From Tepidimonas fonticaldi (lineage in GTDB: Bacteria > Pseudomonadota > Gammaproteobacteria > Burkholderiales > Burkholderiaceae_C), in the NCBI RefSeq assembly GCF_007556755.1, contig NZ_VJOO01000006.1, positions 46,538-110,537 on the forward strand: a stretch of 64,000 nt of DNA. Reading direction: 5' to 3'. The notes under the pieces are model-generated. The model was given only the letters and a program-made list of their open reading frames with translations, was not told where the DNA came from and searched no databases. Numbering within the stretch: the stretch's first letter is position 1; every line of letters starts with the position of its first letter. A program made the translations under genes and the position numbers. Below, piece by piece: positions 19,607 through 26,952 of this stretch.

Positions 19607-20908
19607 ATGCGATCTACGTACAGGGTCAAGACTGTGCTCCTAGGGTCAGGTGAGCGACTGCCAGTCCTTGTGGACGACAGCGGTATGCCGCTTTTTGACG
19701 CAACGGTCTTTGCTCTCACAGAGATCCGCGGCAGAAACCTGGCGAGCAACACGGTTGGCCATGTGCTCCGATCCATCATGTTCTTTCACCTCTTCCTGGA
19801 CTTTCGGGGTATCGACCTAGATCAGCGCATGGACAATGGTGAGTTGTTGTCCATGAACGAGCTTGAGGATCTGGTACGCCAATCCCGGCGACCAATAGAT
19901 GGTTTGACATCCAAAGTGGCGGCCACCCATCCTTCAAAACTCGCAAGGAAGCCGCTCGCTGACCAATCACCGACTGCTTCGTTAGAAAAGGTTCGGATGG
20001 GCATCACGCGTTCCGAGGAAGATGTGGTGAGCACTGCGGTCATGGCGACGCGACTCCAGTACATCCGCTCGTACATACAGTGGCTGGTCAACACGCGGCT
20101 CGATCGGTTGGGCATAGATTCCCAGAAGGCGGTTATGTTGCGCCACGGTGTCACTCGGGTAACTGAAGCAATTTCGAGCCGTATCCCCCGCAAGTCAGGA
20201 CGAGCGCTGGAGAGGCAGCGCCAAGGACTGTCAGAGTCAGACCAGGCTGAACTACTACGGGTGATTGATCCGGCATGCCCCGACAATCCTTGGGCGGACG
20301 AGCACACCCGCTATCGAAACGCGCTGTTGATCCACTGGCTGTTGGAGCTCGGGCTACGCCTCGGAGAAGCACTTGGAGTGCGCAATTCTGACATCGACAC
20401 TTATCACAGGGAGGTGACGATACATCGTCGCGCCGACGATCCCGTGGACCCTCGAAGAGATCAACCTCAAGTAAAAACCCGGCCACGGGTTCTTCCTTTG
20501 AGCGAAAGACTTCTCCTGGAGACGCAGACCTACATCATTGACCACCGTCGACAGCTCCCTGCAGCAAAAAAACACCCTTTCCTGTTTGTGGCGAATCGCA
20601 CAGGGCAGCCTCTAACGCTCGTCGCTGCTAAAAAAATTTTTGTCGAACTGCGTCAGCGTTGTTCCCGGCTCCCTAAAGATCTTAGCGCGCATGTACTGCG
20701 CCACACGTGGAATGACCGATTTTCCGAGGAAGCGGACAAAAAGGGTACTGATCCGGAAACTGAAAAGCACATACGAAGTTACCTGATGGGCTGGGCTCCG
20801 ACCTCATCAACGGCGGCAACCTATACACGCCGCCATGTGCAGAGAAAAGCCCGCGAAGTGTCATTGGCTTTGCAGACAAAACTCATGAATCCGGGGAATA
20901 AGAAATGA
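19607..20908 (+). CDS. Tyrosine recombinase 1 of element
   Basis: A 433-aa phage-integrase-family recombinase. The catalytic set is complete: Arg251 in LELGLRLGEAL, lysine in QVKTRPRVLPL, His362 and Arg365 in HVLRHTW, and the nucleophile Tyr406 in AATYTRRHVQ. The N-terminal 230 residues form the arm/core-binding part. First of three adjacent recombinase genes, it lies 131 bp inside the element end and overlaps the second by 4 nt (ATGA). A TTGACG (19552-19557) upstream may be a -35 element, but no well-spaced -10 is clear. Sets of several large recombinases acting together occur in Tn554-type and related elements; the exact family here is unassigned. Confidence 0.88.
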   Translation: MRSTYRVKTVLLGSGERLPVLVDDSGMPLFDATVFALTEIRGRNLASNTVGHVLRSIMFFHLFLDFRGIDLDQRMDNGELLSMNELEDLVRQSRRPIDGLTSKVAATHPSKLARKPLADQSPTASLEKVRMGITRSEEDVVSTAVMATRLQYIRSYIQWLVNTRLDRLGIDSQKAVMLRHGVTRVTEAISSRIPRKSGRALERQRQGLSESDQAELLRVIDPACPDNPWADEHTRYRNALLIHWLLELGLRLGEALGVRNSDIDTYHREVTIHRRADDPVDPRRDQPQVKTRPRVLPLSERLLLETQTYIIDHRRQLPAAKKHPFLFVANRTGQPLTLVAAKKIFVELRQRCSRLPKDLSAHVLRHTWNDRFSEEADKKGTDPETEKHIRSYLMGWAPTSSTAATYTRRHVQRKAREVSLALQTKLMNPGNKK

Positions 20909-22452
20909 GTAAGCTTGTCATCGCTGAATCGCGATACCACACCCTCACCGAACTACCCCAATTCGCCAAAACCCGGTCTGGTGTCGAGTTCGATCCACGA
21001 TCGGACAGGTGGGTATATCGCGATGATTTGTATAGCGTCAGCTTGGATTTTGGCAAGCTGCACGCTACTGCTTCATTTGTGGCATCGGCTAAACATGTCT
21101 TGTTATGGTATGTGGAACGCCTGTCATCTAGCCATGCAAGTAATCTGTTCGACCGCCTTGGCCATTATCTCAAGACTATATCGATCTGGCGTAATGCCCC
21201 GATTAACGAAATCACCACCAATGACCTAATCAACTACAAAGCATCGCTGAGCAACGCCACTTTCTGGTACCTGGGGGCGCTATCCGGGCTGTTCCAGCAG
21301 TGGCATCGTCTGGGCTATCCTGGGGTGACCGATGATGCCGTTGCATTCTTGCGCGAGATACGCATCAAGGGAAATCCAAAGGGACTCGCAGTCCTGACGC
21401 ACGATCCCATATATGGGCCCTTCACGGATATCGAGTTTCAATCAATTCAGGCTGCCTTAGATGGTGCGTATTGCAGGGGTGAGATTGATTTGGAGGGTTA
21501 TCTGCTGGCTTATCTTTTCATGCTGCTTGGCCAGCGACCGATCCAGTACGCCGCACTGAAAGTGCGCGATGTTGAGCGGGTCGTTACGAAGGACGGCACA
21601 ACTATTTATACGATCCAGATCCCGCGTGCCAAGCAGCGCGATCGACTTTCTCGAGAAGACTTCAAGACCCGGCTCATCATTCCACAGATTGGAGAATTGC
21701 TGATCCAGCACGCGGCCGATATCCGGGAGAAATTTCATGGGCTTTTGCCAGATCCATCAGAAGCACCTTTATTTCCCATGCGAGGTAAGTCCAAAGGGGC
21801 GCCGGCAGGCTTCGAATACCACCGAACCGCGCAGACCCTTGCCGATCTGCTAGAGCGAACGCTCAAGAAGCTCAGCATTGTTTCTGAGCGCACCGGAAAG
21901 CCTCTACACATCACTGCCACTCGTTTTCGCCGTACTCTCGCCACTCGTGCAGCGATGGAGGGGCACGGCGAACTCGTCATCGCAGAGTTGCTCGATCATA
22001 CTGATACCCAGAACGTCGGGATATATATCGAAGCACGGCCTGAGATCGTGGAGAGGATTGACCGGGCCATTGCGTTTCACATGGCTCCGATCGCTCAGGC
22101 GTTCGCTGGAACACTGATCCGCGATGAGTCTGAGGCAACACGTTGCGATGACCCAACCAGCCGAATATGCGATCCACGTTTTGACCCAACGATGCGCCCA
22201 CTGGCAAACTGCGGAAAGCATGGCTTCTGCGGGTTTGCAGCGCCGATAGCGTGCTATACCTGCGTTCATTTCGAGCCCTGGCTTGACGGCCCGCATGAAG
22301 CCGTGTTGGAGTTTTTGCTTGCAGAGCGAGAACGCTTGGCCTCACGTGGCGACATGCGCATTGCATCCATCAATGATCGAACCATTCTTGCCGTTGCTCA
22401 AGTGGTGCAACTATGCGAGGCACAGCGTGGGCAATATGGACGAAATGGCTGA
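20905..22452 (+). CDS. Tyrosine recombinase 2 of element
   Basis: A 515-aa recombinase-like protein coupled to recombinase 1 by an ATGA overlap. Arg211 in MLLGQRPIQYAALKVRD is the box I arginine, and Arg340 in TATRFRRTLATR is the box II arginine, but the residue three before it, normally His, is Thr337. The tyrosine is in TQNVGIYIEARPE. After the catalytic domain comes a Cys cluster (NCGKHGFCGF then CYTCVHFEPW), likely zinc-binding, as seen in large recombinases of multi-integrase elements. It may be active despite the altered His, or act as an architectural partner of the other two. Confidence 0.82.
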   Translation: MSKLVIAESRYHTLTELPQFAKTRSGVEFDPRSDRWVYRDDLYSVSLDFGKLHATASFVASAKHVLLWYVERLSSSHASNLFDRLGHYLKTISIWRNAPINEITTNDLINYKASLSNATFWYLGALSGLFQQWHRLGYPGVTDDAVAFLREIRIKGNPKGLAVLTHDPIYGPFTDIEFQSIQAALDGAYCRGEIDLEGYLLAYLFMLLGQRPIQYAALKVRDVERVVTKDGTTIYTIQIPRAKQRDRLSREDFKTRLIIPQIGELLIQHAADIREKFHGLLPDPSEAPLFPMRGKSKGAPAGFEYHRTAQTLADLLERTLKKLSIVSERTGKPLHITATRFRRTLATRAAMEGHGELVIAELLDHTDTQNVGIYIEARPEIVERIDRAIAFHMAPIAQAFAGTLIRDESEATRCDDPTSRICDPRFDPTMRPLANCGKHGFCGFAAPIACYTCVHFEPWLDGPHEAVLEFLLAERERLASRGDMRIASINDRTILAVAQVVQLCEAQRGQYGRNG

Positions 22453-24496
22453 GGTTGTCCTGTTCACTCCTCGGGTAGAGCTTGACGCCGCCGAGAATTT
22501 GCGTGGGTTCATAGAGATGGCGCGCGATCACCTCACCGTCTTTGGCAGCGATTTGCCGTTCGATGAGAATGTCTGGGATGTGACCGCAGTGATCGCGTTG
22601 AAAGGACACGGAAATAAGCGCGTGCGAATTAAATTTTCGACCCTGACCACCGCCGGGGATAAGACGCCATCAATGATGGCGGAGCCATTCTTGAGCTTCG
22701 CGAAGGCTTATCTTCGATACATGCAATCGCTCCGGCCAACCAAGGCGATTCATGGCCGCCTCGTTGCGTTGCGCGCTCTCGAGGCCGCTCTTATTGAATC
22801 TTGCGGAAGCACTAATCCGGTGCGCATCGATTCTGGAGTTCTGAATCGAGCGGCTCAGCTGATTATTAATCAACTCAGTGATGGGGCCGCGTATCGCGCC
22901 GGCCAGCAACTGGAGATACTGGCCAGGTGGATGGCGGAGAACCGCTTGACGAAAATTCCGGTTCGTTGGCGCAATCCGATCAAACGACCGACAAGCGCAG
23001 TTCGCGTCGGGAAGGAGGCTGACGAGCGTCGCGCGAAAAAAATGCCATCTCAGGCCGCACTTGATGCTTTGCCAAAGGTTTTTTTACTTGCGACAGAGCC
23101 CGTCGATGTGATCGTCGCTGGCGTTGCGGCAATCATGCTCGCCGCCCCTGAGCGAATCAGCGAGGTGTTGATGCTTCCCGAAGCCTGCGAGGTACGTGAG
23201 CCACGCACGGGAAAGGAAGACGCCTACGGCTTACGTTGGTGGCCCGCAAAAGGGGCTAACCCAGGCGTCAAATGGGTGGTGCCATCCATGGCATCCGTCG
23301 TCCAAGAGGCACTGCGCAAAATTCGCAGGGTCACCGAAGAAGCCCGGTGTATTGCAAAATGGTATGAGGATCATCCGGGAAGGTTATACCTGGCGCCGGA
23401 TGTTGAACATCTGCGCGCCCAACAATGGCTGTCACTCGCGGACGTTGCCGAGATATTGGGGTTTGCGGATCACAGTTCTGTCAATACCTGGTGCCGGACG
23501 GCGAAGATTGCTATGAGCAGGCAGGACAACGGTAAGCAGGTGTTAGTGCGATTCGCCGACATCGAGAAGGCTGTATTGAGCATGCTACCGCGCGGATTCC
23601 CGATCCTCGACGACGCGACGGGTCTCAAGTACAGCGAGGCCTTGTTCGTGGTAAGACGAAATGAGCTTGGTACCCAGCGAGGTACCTATCGTTGCATGCT
23701 GGAGGCAGTGACAATCGGTCAAATCAACACGGGATTTGGTAGCCGGGCGCGACACGGCTTTGATTCTATATTTGCGCGCTTCGGGTTCACAGAGCCAGAC
23801 GGTAGCCCGATAAAACTGACCAGCCACCAATTTCGACACTACCTTAATACGCTGGCGCAACTGGGTGGAATGAGTCAGCTCGACATCGCCAAGTGGTCCG
23901 GCCGCAAGGATGTTCGTCAAAACGAAGTCTACGATCATGTCACACCTGGTGTGATGCTGCAGAGGCTTCGCGACGCGGTTGGTGATGACAACCAGATGTT
24001 CGGGCCGCTGGCCGAACTGCCGAAACGGGTGATGATTCGGCGCGATGAGTTTGCACAGCTGGTGATCCCGTCGGCGCACACCACGGACATCGGTTATTGT
24101 GTTCACGACTACACGTCGTCGCCGTGCCAGTTGCACATGGACTGCATTCATTGCCAGGATTTGGTCTGCGTCAAGGGGGACGAGGAGAAAACCGCGCTCC
24201 TGCGGAAACGGCTCCAAGAAGCACGTGAATTGCTGGGGAGAGCAGAAGACGCCCGGGCTGATGGCTATTACGGGAGTGACCGCTGGGTTGAACATCATCG
24301 CGCGAGCGTGGACCGGCTGTCTCAGCTCGTACAGATCCTGGACGACCCCAGTGTCCCGAATGGCGCGGTGGTACAGTTGTCTTCACCCACGGCACCATCA
24401 CGCATCGCGCAAGAGCTCACTGCTCGGCTGCCTGCCAAGAACGATAAGAGCCAGACGAGCGTTCCCGCCGAAGTATTGGCATGGAAGGGGGATTGA
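22436..24496 (+). CDS. Tyrosine recombinase 3 of element, with internal HTH and Cys cluster
   Basis: A 686-aa recombinase when started at ATG 22436, which overlaps recombinase 2 by 17 nt; ATG 22445 (ATGGCTGA overlap) is also possible. The open frame extends to 22283, but those residues look like out-of-frame translation of the previous gene. Arg240 (AAPERISEVLML), lysine in RWWPAKGANPGVKW, His464/Arg467 (SHQFRHYLNT) and Tyr499 (NEVYDHVTP) form the catalytic set. Between box I and box II is an inserted helix-turn-helix (WLSLADVAEILGFADHSSV). The C-terminus has a Cys-rich segment (CQLHMDCIHCQDLVC) and a coiled coil. The layout recalls Tn554 TnpB. Confidence 0.83.
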   Translation: MDEMAEVVLFTPRVELDAAENLRGFIEMARDHLTVFGSDLPFDENVWDVTAVIALKGHGNKRVRIKFSTLTTAGDKTPSMMAEPFLSFAKAYLRYMQSLRPTKAIHGRLVALRALEAALIESCGSTNPVRIDSGVLNRAAQLIINQLSDGAAYRAGQQLEILARWMAENRLTKIPVRWRNPIKRPTSAVRVGKEADERRAKKMPSQAALDALPKVFLLATEPVDVIVAGVAAIMLAAPERISEVLMLPEACEVREPRTGKEDAYGLRWWPAKGANPGVKWVVPSMASVVQEALRKIRRVTEEARCIAKWYEDHPGRLYLAPDVEHLRAQQWLSLADVAEILGFADHSSVNTWCRTAKIAMSRQDNGKQVLVRFADIEKAVLSMLPRGFPILDDATGLKYSEALFVVRRNELGTQRGTYRCMLEAVTIGQINTGFGSRARHGFDSIFARFGFTEPDGSPIKLTSHQFRHYLNTLAQLGGMSQLDIAKWSGRKDVRQNEVYDHVTPGVMLQRLRDAVGDDNQMFGPLAELPKRVMIRRDEFAQLVIPSAHTTDIGYCVHDYTSSPCQLHMDCIHCQDLVCVKGDEEKTALLRKRLQEARELLGRAEDARADGYYGSDRWVEHHRASVDRLSQLVQILDDPSVPNGAVVQLSSPTAPSRIAQELTARLPAKNDKSQTSVPAEVLAWKGD

Positions 24497-24497
24497 G

Positions 24498-24971
24498 ATG
24501 GCGGGTCGGGCTCGAAAAGTAATCAACCGGCGTAGCAAAAATCTGAGTGACGAAGCGATCGAGCAGGTCGTTCGTATTCTCGACGGGTGGAGCGGCAAGT
24601 TAACTTGGGATGACTTGATTGAGGCGCTGGTGCCAAGACTTCATTATCGATACACGCGACAGGCGCTCTACAAGCACGAGCGCATAAAAACGGCCTTCGC
24701 CCTCAGGAAGAAAGAACTTCGAGGAGAGACGGCGAGCGATGAGGGCCGTCACACTGGGCCGTGTGAGCAAGTTTGGGCGCGGGTTGAGCGCCTTGAGGCA
24801 GAGAATCGCCGTCTCGAAGCCGAGAATCAGCGATTACTCGAGCAGTTCGTGGTTTGGGCCTACAACGCATATACGCGCGGCTTGACCAAGGAGTTCCTGA
24901 GTCAACCTCTGCCGCGAGTGAATAGGGGGCAAACTTATGATCATGAAAATAATGGAAAAAAACGGAAGTGA
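24498..24971 (+). CDS. Coiled-coil recombinase-module accessory protein
   Basis: A 157-aa protein starting at ATG 24498, one base after the recombinase 3 stop; the frame is open further upstream but that part overlaps recombinase 3. The N-terminus is basic (MAGRARKVINRRSKNLSD), followed by a helical DNA-binding-like region (WDDLIEALVPRLHYRYTRQAL) and a strong leucine/glutamate coiled coil (RVERLEAENRRLEAENQRL). Position and architecture resemble the small third protein (TnpC-like) of Tn554-type transposons, which influences orientation and efficiency of transposition. The relation is inferred from layout, not shown by a clear motif. Confidence 0.72.
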   Translation: MAGRARKVINRRSKNLSDEAIEQVVRILDGWSGKLTWDDLIEALVPRLHYRYTRQALYKHERIKTAFALRKKELRGETASDEGRHTGPCEQVWARVERLEAENRRLEAENQRLLEQFVVWAYNAYTRGLTKEFLSQPLPRVNRGQTYDHENNGKKRK

Positions 24972-25053
24972 TGATAAATGCCCGACGTGGCCGCCCGGCT
25001 GTGCCACGGACGCTCTGCTCAAGGCTTTGCTGCTGCAGGATCCGGTTCTCTGA
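24937..25053 (+). CDS. Possible 38-aa small protein between recombinase module and BREX operon
   Basis: ATG 24937 follows AGGGGG by 7 nt and opens 38 codons overlapping the tail of the coiled-coil gene by 35 nt in another frame. The peptide begins MIMKIMEKNGSDDKC and contains the Cys pair in KCPTWPPGC, ending in a leucine-rich helix-like stretch. The good ribosome-binding site and non-random composition favour expression, but there is no homology evidence. A shorter start at the Met six codons in is possible. Confidence 0.35.
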   Translation: MIMKIMEKNGSDDKCPTWPPGCATDALLKALLLQDPVL

Positions 25054-25077
25054 ACTAACGAAGTGATAAGCGTTGAT

Positions 25078-25578
25078 ATGAAAGAATCCTATCTACCGAC
25101 GTTGCTGCAAATGAGGCTCCTCGTGGGCTTCCTCGGCGAGCGTGCTCAGTGCGCCTGGTGGCCCACGGCGTTCTATGAGGCATCGAGCAGGCTCTTCCTG
25201 GAGCCGGTCTTCTCGAAAACATTTCGCCTTGCTCAGTACCACGGTGCGCTGGAAGCAGCCAGACGATTGCACGACGAGCATTTGAGCGTGGGCAGCTATC
25301 ACCTGTTCCGGCTACCCGAAGAAGTCGAACAAGACCTGCATGCGACCGTGCAAAGCAGCGCGGGAGAAGAACTCACCGGTCAGATACCGCAGAGCAAAGA
25401 GGCTGCGCTGGATGCGTTGAGGCGCTTGGCCGCGACGAGCGACACGGCCAGCGTGGGTCCAACGGCGGTCGGGCGCATCAAGGATATCGATTCCACCGAC
25501 ACCCTGAAGGCTATCGCGGCAGCCTATCTATCGGCGTTCACGCGGGGCGTCAAAACCTATCCGTATCTGGTGGGTTGA
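25078..25578 (+). CDS. brxE: BREX protein BrxE
   Basis: A 166-aa helical protein whose opening YLPTLLQMRLLVGFLGERAQ, followed by WWPTAFYEASSRLF, matches what I know of the BrxE family. BrxE was defined in type 6 BREX loci upstream of brxA, the position seen here; its biochemical role is unknown. ATG 25078 is taken as start; an in-frame GTG at 25063 would add five residues. The stop (25576-25578) lies two bases before the brxA start codon, so the two are coupled. No BrxR-type WYL regulator precedes the operon. Confidence 0.75.
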   Translation: MKESYLPTLLQMRLLVGFLGERAQCAWWPTAFYEASSRLFLEPVFSKTFRLAQYHGALEAARRLHDEHLSVGSYHLFRLPEEVEQDLHATVQSSAGEELTGQIPQSKEAALDALRRLAATSDTASVGPTAVGRIKDIDSTDTLKAIAAAYLSAFTRGVKTYPYLVG

Positions 25579-25580
25579 TC

Positions 25581-26369
25581 GTGGCCGACAGCAAGCGCTA
25601 TACGACTCAGTTACAAGCAGGCCTTGGGCTCGTCAACGAGACCACGACGCTGCTTGACCTGTGGTCGCCAGGCATGTCGGCGAATCAGTTGCATCAAGTC
25701 GCGCTGGAATCGGGTCGATTCCCCACCGTTACTGCGCGTCGACTCCGCAACATCGTCGTCGAATGCTTTGCTCCGCGCTATCTGGTCAATGGTGGTACAC
25801 CGGCTGCTCACCTCAAGCGGCTGTCCGCAACGATATCCACGGCTGACCTGATGCAGCTCATGCTTGTGTTCACGAGCAGAGCCAGCCCGATCCTTGGCGA
25901 CTTCGTGCGCCACGTTTACTGGGCTCGGTATGCCGGTGGATATACCCATATCACCAATGAAGACGCCCGCGCCTTCGTCGAGCGCGGCATCGATGACGGC
26001 AAGACAGTCAAACGCTGGTCGGAAACCACCGTGCGGCGTGTCTCCGCCTATCTGACCGGATGTTGCGCCGACTATGGAATGCTCGAGCGGGGACTGCGCT
26101 CGAGCCGTCGCATCCTGCCGTTCCGCATTTCGCCAACCGTGGCCGCTTACTTGGCCTACGAGCTGCATTTTTCCGGTCTCGGTGATAACGCGCTACTGAC
26201 CCACGAAGATTGGCAGCTGTTTGGCCTGGCGCGCGAAGATGTACTGCAGGAAATCAAACGACTCTCGCTGAAAGGCTTGCTCATCGTCCAGGCTGCTGGC
26301 GATGTGATTCGCATCAGTTGGAAACATCGAGACATGGAGGCGCTTTGCGATGTCCTCACTCAAAGCTGA
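25581..26369 (+). CDS. brxA: BREX protein BrxA (DUF1819)
   Basis: A 262-aa member of DUF1819/BrxA, a small helical DNA-binding protein needed in type 1 BREX. Family-typical features are the N-terminal KRYTTQLQAGLGLVNETTTLL, the central ASPILGDFVRHVYW and NEDARAFVERGI, and a winged-helix-like C-terminus (GLAREDVLQEIKRLSLKGLLI). GTG 25581 was selected because it follows a GGTGGG ribosome-binding stretch by a proper distance; the frame also offers TTG 25575. Its 3' end overlaps brxB by 20 bp. Confidence 0.87.
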   Translation: MADSKRYTTQLQAGLGLVNETTTLLDLWSPGMSANQLHQVALESGRFPTVTARRLRNIVVECFAPRYLVNGGTPAAHLKRLSATISTADLMQLMLVFTSRASPILGDFVRHVYWARYAGGYTHITNEDARAFVERGIDDGKTVKRWSETTVRRVSAYLTGCCADYGMLERGLRSSRRILPFRISPTVAAYLAYELHFSGLGDNALLTHEDWQLFGLAREDVLQEIKRLSLKGLLIVQAAGDVIRISWKHRDMEALCDVLTQS

Positions 26370-26925
26370 TTTCGACGAGCTGCGCGAGCGCATCCGACAT
26401 GGGCGTGAGCTCGGTCACGCGAGCTTCGAGCCGATCTACTACCTGGTGTTCCCGCCGAAACAAATCCTCGAGGTCAAGCGGCAGACGCCCGCCTGGGTGG
26501 CCAAACTGCACCAGGAAGGCTGGGATGTGCACATCTTCTCCATCGCCGAACAGCTCTGGGCGCTGCTAAAGGACGACCCGTTGTGGTCGCTGTGTGTGAT
26601 GGAGGACAAGTCAGCGCCCCTGGATTGGCCGCGTACCAACAAAGCGCTGGCGGACATCCTGATGGCGGACAACGGTCTGCTGAAGCGACTCGAGGATACC
26701 CTGCAGCCGCTCGAAGGCCAGCGCAACGCATTGCTTTTGGTCACGGACCTCGAGGCACTGCATCCGTTTATGCGCATCGGCGCCATCGAGAGCCAGCTCC
26801 AGGGCAAGTTTCATGTGCCGACGATCTTCCTCTACCCCGGCGTGCGAACGGGCAAGACACGCCTGAAGTTCCTCGGCTTCTACCCGGAAGACGGCAATTA
26901 CCGCTCCGTCCACGTCGGCGGCTGA
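26350..26925 (+). CDS. brxB: BREX protein BrxB (DUF1788)
   Basis: A 191-aa DUF1788 protein. Diagnostic segments: FEPIYYLVFPPKQILEVKRQ near the N-terminus, LLVTDLEALHPFMRIGAIES in the middle and VPTIFLYPGVRTGKTRLKFL near the C-terminus. BrxB is a core BREX component thought to bridge BrxC and the PglX/PglZ proteins, without known enzymatic activity. It starts within the end of brxA and is followed 27 bp later by brxC, which has its own GCAGGA ribosome-binding site. Confidence 0.9.
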   Translation: MSSLKADFDELRERIRHGRELGHASFEPIYYLVFPPKQILEVKRQTPAWVAKLHQEGWDVHIFSIAEQLWALLKDDPLWSLCVMEDKSAPLDWPRTNKALADILMADNGLLKRLEDTLQPLEGQRNALLLVTDLEALHPFMRIGAIESQLQGKFHVPTIFLYPGVRTGKTRLKFLGFYPEDGNYRSVHVGG

Positions 26926-26952
26926 ACAGACCAAGAACGCAGGAACCCACAC

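Noticed and set aside
22283..22435. N-terminal extension of recombinase 3 by 51 residues
   Set aside because: It overlaps recombinase 2 in another frame and has no recombinase character; the Met at 22436 near the recombinase 2 stop fits the overlapping operon better.
24099..24497. Upstream extension of the coiled-coil gene (290-codon frame)
   Set aside because: The extension overlaps the end of recombinase 3 and is Arg/Ser-rich shadow sequence; ATG 24498 gives a plausible N-terminus one base after the preceding stop.
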